Assembly: GCA_900547775.1 (NCBI GenBank)
Contig: URHW01000004.1
Coordinates: forward strand, 5,331-69,330
Length of the DNA stretch: 64,000 nt
DNA from: an uncultured Mycoplasmatota bacterium
GTDB lineage: Bacteria; Bacillota_I; Bacilli_A; RF39; UBA660
Direction: 5' to 3'
Below are positions 51,581 to 59,712 of this stretch, piece after piece. A model generated the notes under the pieces. The model was not told the origin of the DNA and ran no database searches. It was given only the letters and a program-made list of their open reading frames with translations. Both the position numbers and the translations under genes were made by a program. Numbering within the stretch: the stretch's first letter is position 1; each line of letters opens with the position of its first letter.

Positions 51581-53963
51581 GTAATTTTATAAACATTCTT
51601 ATATATTTACCATTTAATCCTTTAACTCTTAATTTTCTAATCTCGATTCTCTTACTCTTAATTTCTAAGTCACTAAATAAAATTGCCGCTATATTCTCTT
51701 TCAAACTAGTCTTAATCTGTAAATCACTTAAAATACTATCAATATCATCATTAATAATTCTCTCTGCATCAATCTCAATATCTTTACCCCTACAATTGAT
51801 TGTAAGCTGCTTAGCAGTAGATACGTCCTTAACAAGCACTACAAAATCATTACCATCAACATAACTATCATAATTATCATACTGTGCATCAGCAATATAA
51901 ACTGTTACATCACTAGCTTTTCTTGTATTTCTAAAACGTACTAAATAATCTCTCTTTAACGGAACTATTCCACTCTTACCCTCTGTAGGTCTAATAATAA
52001 CCGTAAAATTATTCGCCTGGTAATTATAATCAATATCTGTAACTAAATAAAAACCATCCTCATAAGCCGTACTAATTCCATCATCCTCATATAACTTATA
52101 AACATTACTAGCACCAGGAAATACATGTACCTCTAACTTACTAGGTACTCCTGTATTATTTAAATCCTCATTAGATATAAAACTCATTGGAATAATCGTT
52201 CCTTGTTTAGCAAACACTGGATAATCCTCATCTTTAAAGAATGATACGTACCTCTTACCACCAATAAACTTCTTACCAGTCTTAAAATCATACCACACAC
52301 CATTAGGTAAAAATATCCTATGAATAGTACGATTCATTAAAACATCCTTCTTAGACGTAATTGGCGCTATAAATAACTCTGTTCCAAAATAGTATTCATT
52401 TCTATATATAGGTTCATCATAAATCTCTGGATACTTATAATAAAGTGGTTGAACCAAAGGAAGACCAGTCTTAGAATACTTATAAGCCTCTGTATAAATA
52501 TATGGAATAAGTCTGTGTCTAAGTTTCAAATACTCCTTAACAACACTAAATGTTTTAACATCCCAAAGCCAAGGCTCTCTCTTATAAAAATGAGAAGCAT
52601 CACTACTAAAACGAAGTATTGGACTATACGTCCCAAACTGTACATATCTCATATAAAGTTCAGGATCCTCTATTCCCCCTTTAAATCCTCCAATATCATG
52701 ACTCCACCAAGATAGTCCAATATTCGCAGCCCTTGAATTATACTCTGGAAGCATCTTCAAACTATCCCAAGACACAATTGTCTTACCACTATATAAAACA
52801 GGCATCAAATGAGAAGCAAGCATTCCATTTCTAGATAATATCATTCCTCTACTCTTCTTACCAGACTTATAATTATTAAAATGATAATAATTAAGTGCTC
52901 TTAATGTATATAAATCACTAGGATTATTATAATCTATCCAATAAAAATCTACTCCCATATCATTAAGTGGCTTAATAAACTCATCAAAATATGCTGTTAA
53001 CATTTGCTTATTAAAAACATTAAAAGGAATAACCCCATCACCAGTATAACCAGCTATCTGCTTAAATCTTGTATAGCCTATCTCATCAGGACTAATTCCA
53101 CCAGAAGGATCCACATTAAGGCCAAGCCTTATATTATTACTATGTAAATAATCAGTAAGTTCTTTAGGATTAGGTATCAAATTATAATCAAAAGTATATC
53201 CACTATAAGTATTTTCATAAGTCATGTGCCATTCAGGTCCAAGCAAAAACACAGATAACGGAATCTCATTCTTCTTAAAAGCCCAAACTAAATCTTCAAT
53301 CATCTTAGTATTATAAGTTACATCCTTATTCCACCATACACCTAAAGCATATCTAGGAAGCAAATTAGGTTTTAAAGTAAGTTTAAAATAATCTCTTAAA
53401 CAATATCCAAAATCTTTTCGATACATAAACACATAAGTATCTATTCTCTCATCACTTCTCCTACCAAGTGATCCATCCTTATTAAATATAAGACTCTTAC
53501 TATCATCTAAAGAAACAAAACCATCAGTTGAATAAAGACCTTTACTAAAACTAGCACTACTATCATCTAAACTAGAACTTGTACCTTTAAAATTTCTCGC
53601 TTCAGCAGCACCAAAAAACCAAACCTTATCTGTATTATTTAAACTAATCTTAAAATTAGCACTAGGGTTCATCTTAGTTCCATAAAAAGGCTTACCTTTC
53701 TGATACTCAAGTTTAAAATAATTAGTCGTAATAACTAAAAAGTTATCATCTTCCTTCTTCATAAACTTAGGAACATCAAATTTTCTAAACTTAACAAGTT
53801 CAGTAGGCCTATCCTCAAACTTACCATTAGCATTATACTCTATACGCACTAAAATATCAGATAATATAGTTATCCTATAATTAACTCCTCTAATAATAGC
53901 AGCATCTAAACTTATCGCATCATCATAATTTTTAAATTCAAAATAGTCTTTCACCTTAATCAA
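51558..53963 (-). CDS. Glycoside hydrolase family 31 (alpha-glucosidase/xylosidase type)
   Basis: About 801 aa, cytoplasmic. The GH31 barrel shows LGVWWNKDVTYN, IRLGLNVDPSGG, nucleophile-strand DFYWIDYNNP near residue 340, and GLSWWSHDIGGFKGG, then beta domains (YYFGTELFIAPIT, YEDDGISTAYEDG). The nucleophile segment reads WIDYNN rather than the usual WxDMNE. Hydrolyses alpha-linked glucosides or xylosides; substrate unclear. The frame opens TTG at 53963; GTG at 53954 with AGGG upstream is also possible. Single gene with its own promoter. Confidence 0.88.
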   Translation of the reverse strand: MIKVKDYFEFKNYDDAISLDAAIIRGVNYRITILSDILVRIEYNANGKFEDRPTELVKFRKFDVPKFMKKEDDNFLVITTNYFKLEYQKGKPFYGTKMNPSANFKISLNNTDKVWFFGAAEARNFKGTSSSLDDSSASFSKGLYSTDGFVSLDDSKSLIFNKDGSLGRRSDERIDTYVFMYRKDFGYCLRDYFKLTLKPNLLPRYALGVWWNKDVTYNTKMIEDLVWAFKKNEIPLSVFLLGPEWHMTYENTYSGYTFDYNLIPNPKELTDYLHSNNIRLGLNVDPSGGISPDEIGYTRFKQIAGYTGDGVIPFNVFNKQMLTAYFDEFIKPLNDMGVDFYWIDYNNPSDLYTLRALNYYHFNNYKSGKKSRGMILSRNGMLASHLMPVLYSGKTIVSWDSLKMLPEYNSRAANIGLSWWSHDIGGFKGGIEDPELYMRYVQFGTYSPILRFSSDASHFYKREPWLWDVKTFSVVKEYLKLRHRLIPYIYTEAYKYSKTGLPLVQPLYYKYPEIYDEPIYRNEYYFGTELFIAPITSKKDVLMNRTIHRIFLPNGVWYDFKTGKKFIGGKRYVSFFKDEDYPVFAKQGTIIPMSFISNEDLNNTGVPSKLEVHVFPGASNVYKLYEDDGISTAYEDGFYLVTDIDYNYQANNFTVIIRPTEGKSGIVPLKRDYLVRFRNTRKASDVTVYIADAQYDNYDSYVDGNDFVVLVKDVSTAKQLTINCRGKDIEIDAERIINDDIDSILSDLQIKTSLKENIAAILFSDLEIKSKRIEIRKLRVKGLNGKYIRMFIKLLEYIAEI

Positions 53964-53982
53964 CCCTAACTATCATAAATTA

Positions 53983-54011
53983 ATTTTAACACACAAAAAC
54001 CATCATTTCAA
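53983..54011 (-). promoter_or_regulatory. Promoter of the GH31 gene
   Basis: -35 TTGAAA (54006-54011), 17-bp spacer, -10 TAAAAT (53983-53988). Confidence 0.62.
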
Positions 54012-54029
54012 TTAACTTATAAAAAGAAT

Positions 54030-54055
54030 AAAAAAAGGTGCAAATAATACACCAA
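54030..54055 (-). terminator. Terminator of the DUF4143 ATPase gene
   Basis: GGTG / CACC hairpin with T7 on the minus strand, just after the stop. Confidence 0.65.
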
Positions 54056-54060
54056 TTTAT

Positions 54061-55260
54061 CTACTCATCACTAAGCAACCAATCAACAACATTAACTTTT
54101 CTTATACCATCATAATCAGTTTCAAGGTCCATATCCAAGGTTAATAATGTTTTAGGATAATGATCTCCAGTTTTTTGAAGAGATCGTAATTCTCTTTCAA
54201 GTACCTTTTCATCTCTAACAGTTAATGCAACTTGATAATATCTAAGCCCATCTCTATTCTCAGCAACAAAATCAACTTCTAAATCATCAACTTTTCCAAC
54301 ATATACCTTATAACCCCTTCTTAAAAGTTCAAGATATACTATATTTTCTAATATATGGCCCATATCACTATCAGCTTTTTTACCTAATAAATAACTTCTT
54401 AAACCAGAATCTACAACATAATACTTATAATCCCTAGCAAGCAAATTCTTCCCCTTTACATCAAATCTTTCAGCTTTATATATCAAAAAGCTTTCTAAAA
54501 GTGCAGTTATATAATTTTCTACAGTATGATTACTTGTTGAAATGCCTTTACTAGTTAATGTATCACTTATCTTTTTTATAGATATAGGACTACCAATACT
54601 ATCAAATATATATTTTATTACACTCTCTAATAACAACTTATCTGTAATATTATTTCTAGCCATGATATCTTTGTAAACAATTGTTGAAAATATACCATCT
54701 AAATACTTATCTAAATCATTTACATTAGACTTTAATATATTTATATTTCCTGGCATTCCACCATTTCTCATGTAATCTAAAAATAACTGTTGATAATTAT
54801 TATTATCAAATGCAGACACATATTCTTTAAAAGACAATGGTAACATTTTGATTTCTATGTATCTTCCAGATAATAACGTTGCAAGTTCACCAGATAAAAG
54901 ATAAGCATTAGATCCTGTTATATAAACATCAACATTCTTCTTTATATATAAACTATCAACTGCTCTCTGAAAGCCTGGAACATTTTGTACTTCATCTAAA
55001 AAAACATAAAAATTATCTTCAGAAATTATTTTCTCATTAATAAAATGATATAACTCTTTATAATCCTTAAAATCATAGTCAGCATCCTCTAAATTAATAT
55101 ATATTATTTGATTAGACTTTACTCCACTCATTTTTAAATAATCTATAAATAAATCAAATAACGTGGACTTACCACATCTTCTTATACCAGTAACAACCTT
55201 AATCAAATCTTTATCTTTCCATCTTATCAACTCATCAAGATATTCTTCCCTATTTATCAT
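54061..55260 (-). CDS. AAA_14/DUF4143 ATPase
   Basis: 399 aa. Walker A TGIRRCGKSTL near residue 24-34, Walker B FYVFLDEVQNV near 105-115, SNAYLLS and the AAA_14 lid, then a C-terminal DUF4143 nuclease-like region (RDYKYYVVDSGLRSYLLG; ENIVYLELLRRGYKVYVGKV...EVDFVAE). COG1373; role unknown, commonly in accessory gene sets. The promoter TTGACA-16-TATAAT abuts a 10-bp palindrome. Confidence 0.88.
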   Translation of the reverse strand: MINREEYLDELIRWKDKDLIKVVTGIRRCGKSTLFDLFIDYLKMSGVKSNQIIYINLEDADYDFKDYKELYHFINEKIISEDNFYVFLDEVQNVPGFQRAVDSLYIKKNVDVYITGSNAYLLSGELATLLSGRYIEIKMLPLSFKEYVSAFDNNNYQQLFLDYMRNGGMPGNINILKSNVNDLDKYLDGIFSTIVYKDIMARNNITDKLLLESVIKYIFDSIGSPISIKKISDTLTSKGISTSNHTVENYITALLESFLIYKAERFDVKGKNLLARDYKYYVVDSGLRSYLLGKKADSDMGHILENIVYLELLRRGYKVYVGKVDDLEVDFVAENRDGLRYYQVALTVRDEKVLERELRSLQKTGDHYPKTLLTLDMDLETDYDGIRKVNVVDWLLSDE

Positions 55261-55278
55261 CTTACCACCTCAATATAA

Positions 55279-55306
55279 ATTATACACAAATTTATGAAAT
55301 TGTCAA
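55279..55306 (-). promoter_or_regulatory. Promoter of the DUF4143 ATPase gene
   Basis: -35 TTGACA (55301-55306), 16-bp spacer, -10 TATAAT (55279-55284). Confidence 0.68.
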
Positions 55307-55330
55307 GTTTTGGAAATATTTTTCCAAAAC
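55307..55330. repeat. Perfect 10-bp palindrome next to the ATPase promoter
   Basis: GTTTTGGAAA, 4-nt TATT loop, TTTCCAAAAC. It starts at the base after the -35 box, a typical operator position. Confidence 0.6.
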
Positions 55331-55407
55331 TATTACTTTTTAGATACTTGTGGAAACGATAACTTAAATATATTAATCATAAATTATCATTTCTTAAGCA
55401 ACTTCAA

Positions 55408-55436
55408 TTGACATTTGCATACATTTAATATATAAT
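55408..55436 (+). promoter_or_regulatory. Promoter of rpsD
   Basis: Consensus -35 TTGACA (55408-55413), 17-bp spacer, consensus -10 TATAAT (55431-55436). Confidence 0.85.
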
Positions 55437-55442
55437 ACTCTT

Positions 55443-55540
55443 GCGTATTTAGGCAGGTTCTTATTAACTTATAACGTGTTTATTTGCAAGAACTTTAGTA
55501 ACTTAACTGCCTTAAGTGAAAAAAATAATAAACACCCTAC
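55443..55540 (+). promoter_or_regulatory. S4-type leader RNA before rpsD
   Basis: The 5' leader folds with AGGCAG pairing CTGCCT and GTTCTT pairing AAGAAC around a CGTGTTTATTTGC loop. Firmicute rpsD mRNAs carry an S4-binding autoregulatory leader; this position and shape fit it. Confidence 0.6.
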
Positions 55541-55584
55541 TTAGAAGATAAGAATTCCTTTAAACGAAAGAAAGGAGAAATATT

Positions 55585-56187
55585 ATGTCAAGATATACTG
55601 GTCCAGCATATAAGAAGTCTCGTAAATTAGGTTTCTCATGCCTAGAAAATGGTAAAGAACTAGCAAGACGTCCTTATGCTCCTGGAATTCATGGAACAAG
55701 TAGAAGAAGAAAACTTAGTGAATATGGTATTCAGTTAGAAGAAAAACAAAAAGTTAGATTTATGTATGGTTTAACTGAAAAACAATTTGCTCATACTTTC
55801 GAAAAAGCTTCTAAAATGAAAGGTATCGCTGGTGAAAACTTCCTAAAACTTTTAGAAAGTCGTTTAGATAACGTTGTATATCGTATGGGTCTAGCTAATA
55901 CTAGACGTGGTGCAAGACAACTTGTTAACCATGGACACATTCTTGTTAATGGAGAATGTGTAGATATCCCATCATATACTGTTAAAGTTGGTAGTACTAT
56001 TTCTGTTAAAGAAAAGTCACTTAACCATCCAGCAATGAAACAAGCTTTAGAAAACACTTTAAATCGTCCTGCATATGTTGAATTTGACGATAAGAAGATG
56101 ACTGGAACTTACTTAAGACTTCCAGAAAGAAGCGAACTAAACGCTGATATCAATGAATCACTAATTGTTGAATACTACAACAGATAG
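55585..56187 (+). CDS. rpsD: 30S ribosomal protein S4
   Basis: 200 aa, full length. MSRYTGPAYKKSRKLGFSCLENGKELARRPYAPG start; S4 RNA-binding domain at SRLDNVVYRMGLANTRRGARQLVNHGHILVNG; ends with the conserved LPERSELNADINESLIVEYYNR. Ribosome site AAAGGAG. Own promoter, leader and terminator. Confidence 0.98.
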   Translation: MSRYTGPAYKKSRKLGFSCLENGKELARRPYAPGIHGTSRRRKLSEYGIQLEEKQKVRFMYGLTEKQFAHTFEKASKMKGIAGENFLKLLESRLDNVVYRMGLANTRRGARQLVNHGHILVNGECVDIPSYTVKVGSTISVKEKSLNHPAMKQALENTLNRPAYVEFDDKKMTGTYLRLPERSELNADINESLIVEYYNR

Positions 56188-56191
56188 TAAC

Positions 56192-56217
56192 AAACTCCCA
56201 TTTTGGGAGTTTTATTT
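56192..56217 (+). terminator. Terminator of rpsD
   Basis: AACTCCC / GGGAGTT hairpin followed by TTATTTT. Confidence 0.78.
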
Positions 56218-56263
56218 TGCTTTAATTTATGCTATTATAGAGAACAAAAAGAAGGAATTTAAT

Positions 56264-58147
56264 ATGGATAATTTTATTAAAAGCAAAATTAACAGAATAA
56301 TTGAACTTAATCTGAAAATCTACGACTACTATCAAAGTCTAATCACTTTAGAAGAAACTAAAGATAAACACCCAGACTATGAAAAAAGAAAAAAGAATAT
56401 ATCATCATTCATTCTAGAATTATTACAACAAGAACACGAAGAATATAGTTTTTTTATCGCAAATCCAACAATTGCTCTATCCACCTACACTGAATTAGCA
56501 AGACAATTTATAAATAAAAATACACCTCTAGAAGTTCTATGCACACCTTCAAAAGACGCTCTAATTTCAAGAAGAATTCTAACAACATTAGAAATCATTA
56601 TAATTAGTGATAGAACCTTATTTAATTACCTAATAAATCGAAAACTTATAGCAAGAATAAAATTTCAATCTGATGAAAAAAGTTCAATTGAAGCATATCT
56701 TTTTAAAGAAATACCTCTTATAGACGAATCATTTGCTAAAACATTATACACTCTACTAGATGATGAAGGAAATACTAAAGCAAAATATCATCTATCTTTC
56801 ATCACACCTTACATCGAAACTATCCTTGTTCCTTCTTCATTTGAACCAATACCTAAAAAACAGAATACTGACATCTCATTTAATACAATGGTAACAAGAG
56901 TTCAAAAAGAAATATTTCTAGATACGCATATTGGTGAAAAAATAGATGAAGCACTTGATAGCATGGCCTATGACGATAACAGTATTTTATACACATACTT
57001 TAAAGCTGCCCTAACATATCAATCAAAAGAAGCCATAAAAGATATTAAAAGTCTTATTAATTCTTTAGATGAAAATGAATCCTTAAAAGAAAAATTATTT
57101 AAAATCATTCAAGATAACTCTAAAACAAAAAAAGAATTATCAAAAGATGACGACCTAGAAGCCCAAAGAATGTCCGCCTATGGTTTAAGTAGTACAGATG
57201 TCAAAATACTTAATGAACTTCTTGAACTAGAATCACAAATTCTTAATGCTTACAGAGGCCTAGCAAGTCTAGAAATCAAAAACTTAAAAGAAAGTTTTTT
57301 CTCAAAAAATCTAATTGAACTTTTGGCTTTATACACAGAAGAAGAAAAAACTCTTTTAAACTACTTTAGAATGTATCCTGAAATTATTCCAAATATTTTA
57401 GAATATCTAATTGAAACAATTAACGATGAAATAAAATCACCAGTAGAACTTCTTTTACTTTATGAAGATAACGAAACCGTTGTAACCGCATACCGCACTA
57501 TTCAGCAAATAAAAAGCGTTCTATTTGAAAGTGATGAAGCATATGAACACAACTTGCATGCAGACGTTAAAGAAATAGTTCCATCATATCACGAAAAAAT
57601 ATCATCAGTAAGAGACTACGAAAAACGCATAAGTGATGAAGTAAGTAAAAGAACAATCATCTTCATAAGTGAAGATAATTCCTTAGAAAGTATCAAAAAA
57701 AAATATTATATGCTATATGCATGCCCAGGTCTTGAAAATGAATTCTTTCAAAATAAAGGTACTTTTCCAAGAAACTTAACTGACTCTATTACAGTCAAAA
57801 ACGATTTAACTGAAGAAGAAAAAGCAGAATTAAATATAACACTTGGATTAAACACTGCTGATCTAGCACTTGATACATTATTAGATTATTTTGATGCCGA
57901 TTTAGATGATTACGCTCATGAAATATCTTTATTAATAAGCATGTTACGAAGCGGCTTACTTCTAACAGACGAAACAGAAAGACAAATGCTTTTAGAAGAA
58001 CTAGAAGAAACATTTACTACAGATGAAGATTACTTAAAAGAACATGAAGATGATGAAGAAATAAGACAATTAATTAAAAAAACTATTAATGAAGCAAATG
58101 AAGATTTTAAAGATATGAATAAAGACAGTAAAAAAACCTTACAATAA
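56264..58147 (+). CDS. Helical hypothetical protein
   Basis: 628 aa from MDNFIKSKINRIIELN, which follows AAGGAATTT. The frame is open further upstream but runs through rpsD and its terminator, so it is not used. Almost entirely helical and acidic with no membrane segment. Leu-rich parts recur (LITLEETKDKHP; LLYEDNETVVTAY). Not recognised. Confidence 0.75.
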   Translation: MDNFIKSKINRIIELNLKIYDYYQSLITLEETKDKHPDYEKRKKNISSFILELLQQEHEEYSFFIANPTIALSTYTELARQFINKNTPLEVLCTPSKDALISRRILTTLEIIIISDRTLFNYLINRKLIARIKFQSDEKSSIEAYLFKEIPLIDESFAKTLYTLLDDEGNTKAKYHLSFITPYIETILVPSSFEPIPKKQNTDISFNTMVTRVQKEIFLDTHIGEKIDEALDSMAYDDNSILYTYFKAALTYQSKEAIKDIKSLINSLDENESLKEKLFKIIQDNSKTKKELSKDDDLEAQRMSAYGLSSTDVKILNELLELESQILNAYRGLASLEIKNLKESFFSKNLIELLALYTEEEKTLLNYFRMYPEIIPNILEYLIETINDEIKSPVELLLLYEDNETVVTAYRTIQQIKSVLFESDEAYEHNLHADVKEIVPSYHEKISSVRDYEKRISDEVSKRTIIFISEDNSLESIKKKYYMLYACPGLENEFFQNKGTFPRNLTDSITVKNDLTEEEKAELNITLGLNTADLALDTLLDYFDADLDDYAHEISLLISMLRSGLLLTDETERQMLLEELEETFTTDEDYLKEHEDDEEIRQLIKKTINEANEDFKDMNKDSKKTLQ

Positions 58148-58170
58148 AAATTTTTAAGTAAGGTTTTTTC
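58130..58170. terminator. Bidirectional terminator
   Basis: AAAAAACCTTAC / GTAAGGTTTTTT inverted repeat serving the plus-strand helical gene and the minus-strand gene at 58174. Confidence 0.75.
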
Positions 58171-58173
58171 ATT

Positions 58174-59655
58174 TCATGAATTATCATCACAATATTCTAA
58201 ATCTTTAAAATATTTAAATTGATTATAATTATCTTTCTTATAAACTTTCGCTTTTTGAGAAATAATAGTTATATAATTAGAAGGTTTATCATTAATTCCA
58301 AAATAAGTATAACATGAGTTTACTGATTCATCATTTATATAAGATACAAATAAATCTTGATAAACATCGCCATCATAAATAACTGTTCCAGTTACCTTTT
58401 TAGCATAATCGACAATATTTAACTTCTTATCATTAGATTCCGAAAGTTTATAAATAATATGCTCCCTATCAATATTATCAAAATAAGAATATAAATCATC
58501 AGAATCATATAATAGTTTCCCCTTATTATCAAATAAACTTACCTTAAACGCCTCATCTCGTCTATCATAATATTCTTTATAACACAAAATATTATCATAA
58601 TTATTAAACTCGCAACTACTATAACTATCATCCATTAATGAATAATCATCACCATTAAATAATCCAAATGCTTCAAAAGATGCATCTTTTTTTCTAACTT
58701 TGATTAACTTACCATCAGTCTTAATTGATTCAAAATGAGCATCGTCACCAATTGTAATAAAACTAGCATCCCTTAATTCATAGTCCTTATTAAATCCATA
58801 ATAAGCCTCATTCTTATCTAAATTAATATATATTTGTCCTGCATCAGTAACAACACCATAAGCATTAGTATCTTCTCCATTTTTATCTATATAAGAAGTA
58901 ACAAATAAAGGATTCGAATCAACTTTAAATACCTTCTCTGTCTCTAAAACAAACTTTTCTTCCTTAAAATCATAAAGATAATATTTATCATTCTTATAAA
59001 AAAGCATCTTACTATCATGCCAAAAATTACGAACTGGAATATATGACTTATCAATATTTACTTTAACCTTTTCACAATCCATAAATTTATATTCAGCGTA
59101 ATCAAACTTTGTATAAATAACCGCATCTTTACCATTAATTAAACCATAATAACCAGAATCAGTACATTTATAAAAAGTACCATCTTCATAAAGTAAAGTT
59201 TTCTTATTACCAACCTTGTACTCTATCCCATCTTTATCAATCAAACTAATATCATATAACTCAACATAAAGTTTCTTAGTCTCATCAGATACAACAAACT
59301 GAAAACCTAAACTATCAGTTAAAATACTATTACCATTTAACTTTATCGTATACTTATTTTTATTAACTTCATAATCGGTAATTTGACTTCCCTTTACAAT
59401 CTCATTCTTAACAAGTTTTAAGCCATCACTATATCTAAGTTTAAATGACATCTTCTTAATCTTTATTTGCACATAAGTTTCATAATCTACATAAACATTT
59501 ATATATTCTCCGCCAGAATAAGACTTAATATAATCTGTTGTACCTATATTAAAACTTCCATCAAACTTTTCATATGATAAATAACTCCACAAAAAATATC
59601 CACATGTACAAACAACAATTACAATACTTACAAATAAAAACACCTTCTTTTTCAT
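58174..59655 (-). CDS. Anchored extracellular hypothetical protein
   Basis: 493 aa. Membrane helix at residues 5-25 (VFLFVSIVIVVCTCGYFLW), then a cohesin-like beta part (KMSFKLRYSDGLKLVK) and repeated beta strands of WG-repeat/propeller type (YGLINGKDAVIYTKFDYAEYKF; LFYKNDKYYLYDF). Not recognised. Ends in the shared terminator. Confidence 0.65.
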   Translation of the reverse strand: MKKKVFLFVSIVIVVCTCGYFLWSYLSYEKFDGSFNIGTTDYIKSYSGGEYINVYVDYETYVQIKIKKMSFKLRYSDGLKLVKNEIVKGSQITDYEVNKNKYTIKLNGNSILTDSLGFQFVVSDETKKLYVELYDISLIDKDGIEYKVGNKKTLLYEDGTFYKCTDSGYYGLINGKDAVIYTKFDYAEYKFMDCEKVKVNIDKSYIPVRNFWHDSKMLFYKNDKYYLYDFKEEKFVLETEKVFKVDSNPLFVTSYIDKNGEDTNAYGVVTDAGQIYINLDKNEAYYGFNKDYELRDASFITIGDDAHFESIKTDGKLIKVRKKDASFEAFGLFNGDDYSLMDDSYSSCEFNNYDNILCYKEYYDRRDEAFKVSLFDNKGKLLYDSDDLYSYFDNIDREHIIYKLSESNDKKLNIVDYAKKVTGTVIYDGDVYQDLFVSYINDESVNSCYTYFGINDKPSNYITIISQKAKVYKKDNYNQFKYFKDLEYCDDNS

Positions 59656-59712
59656 CTCACACTACCCTTCTATCTGAAGTATATCATAATATTTTAAAAA
59701 AAAGAATAACGA

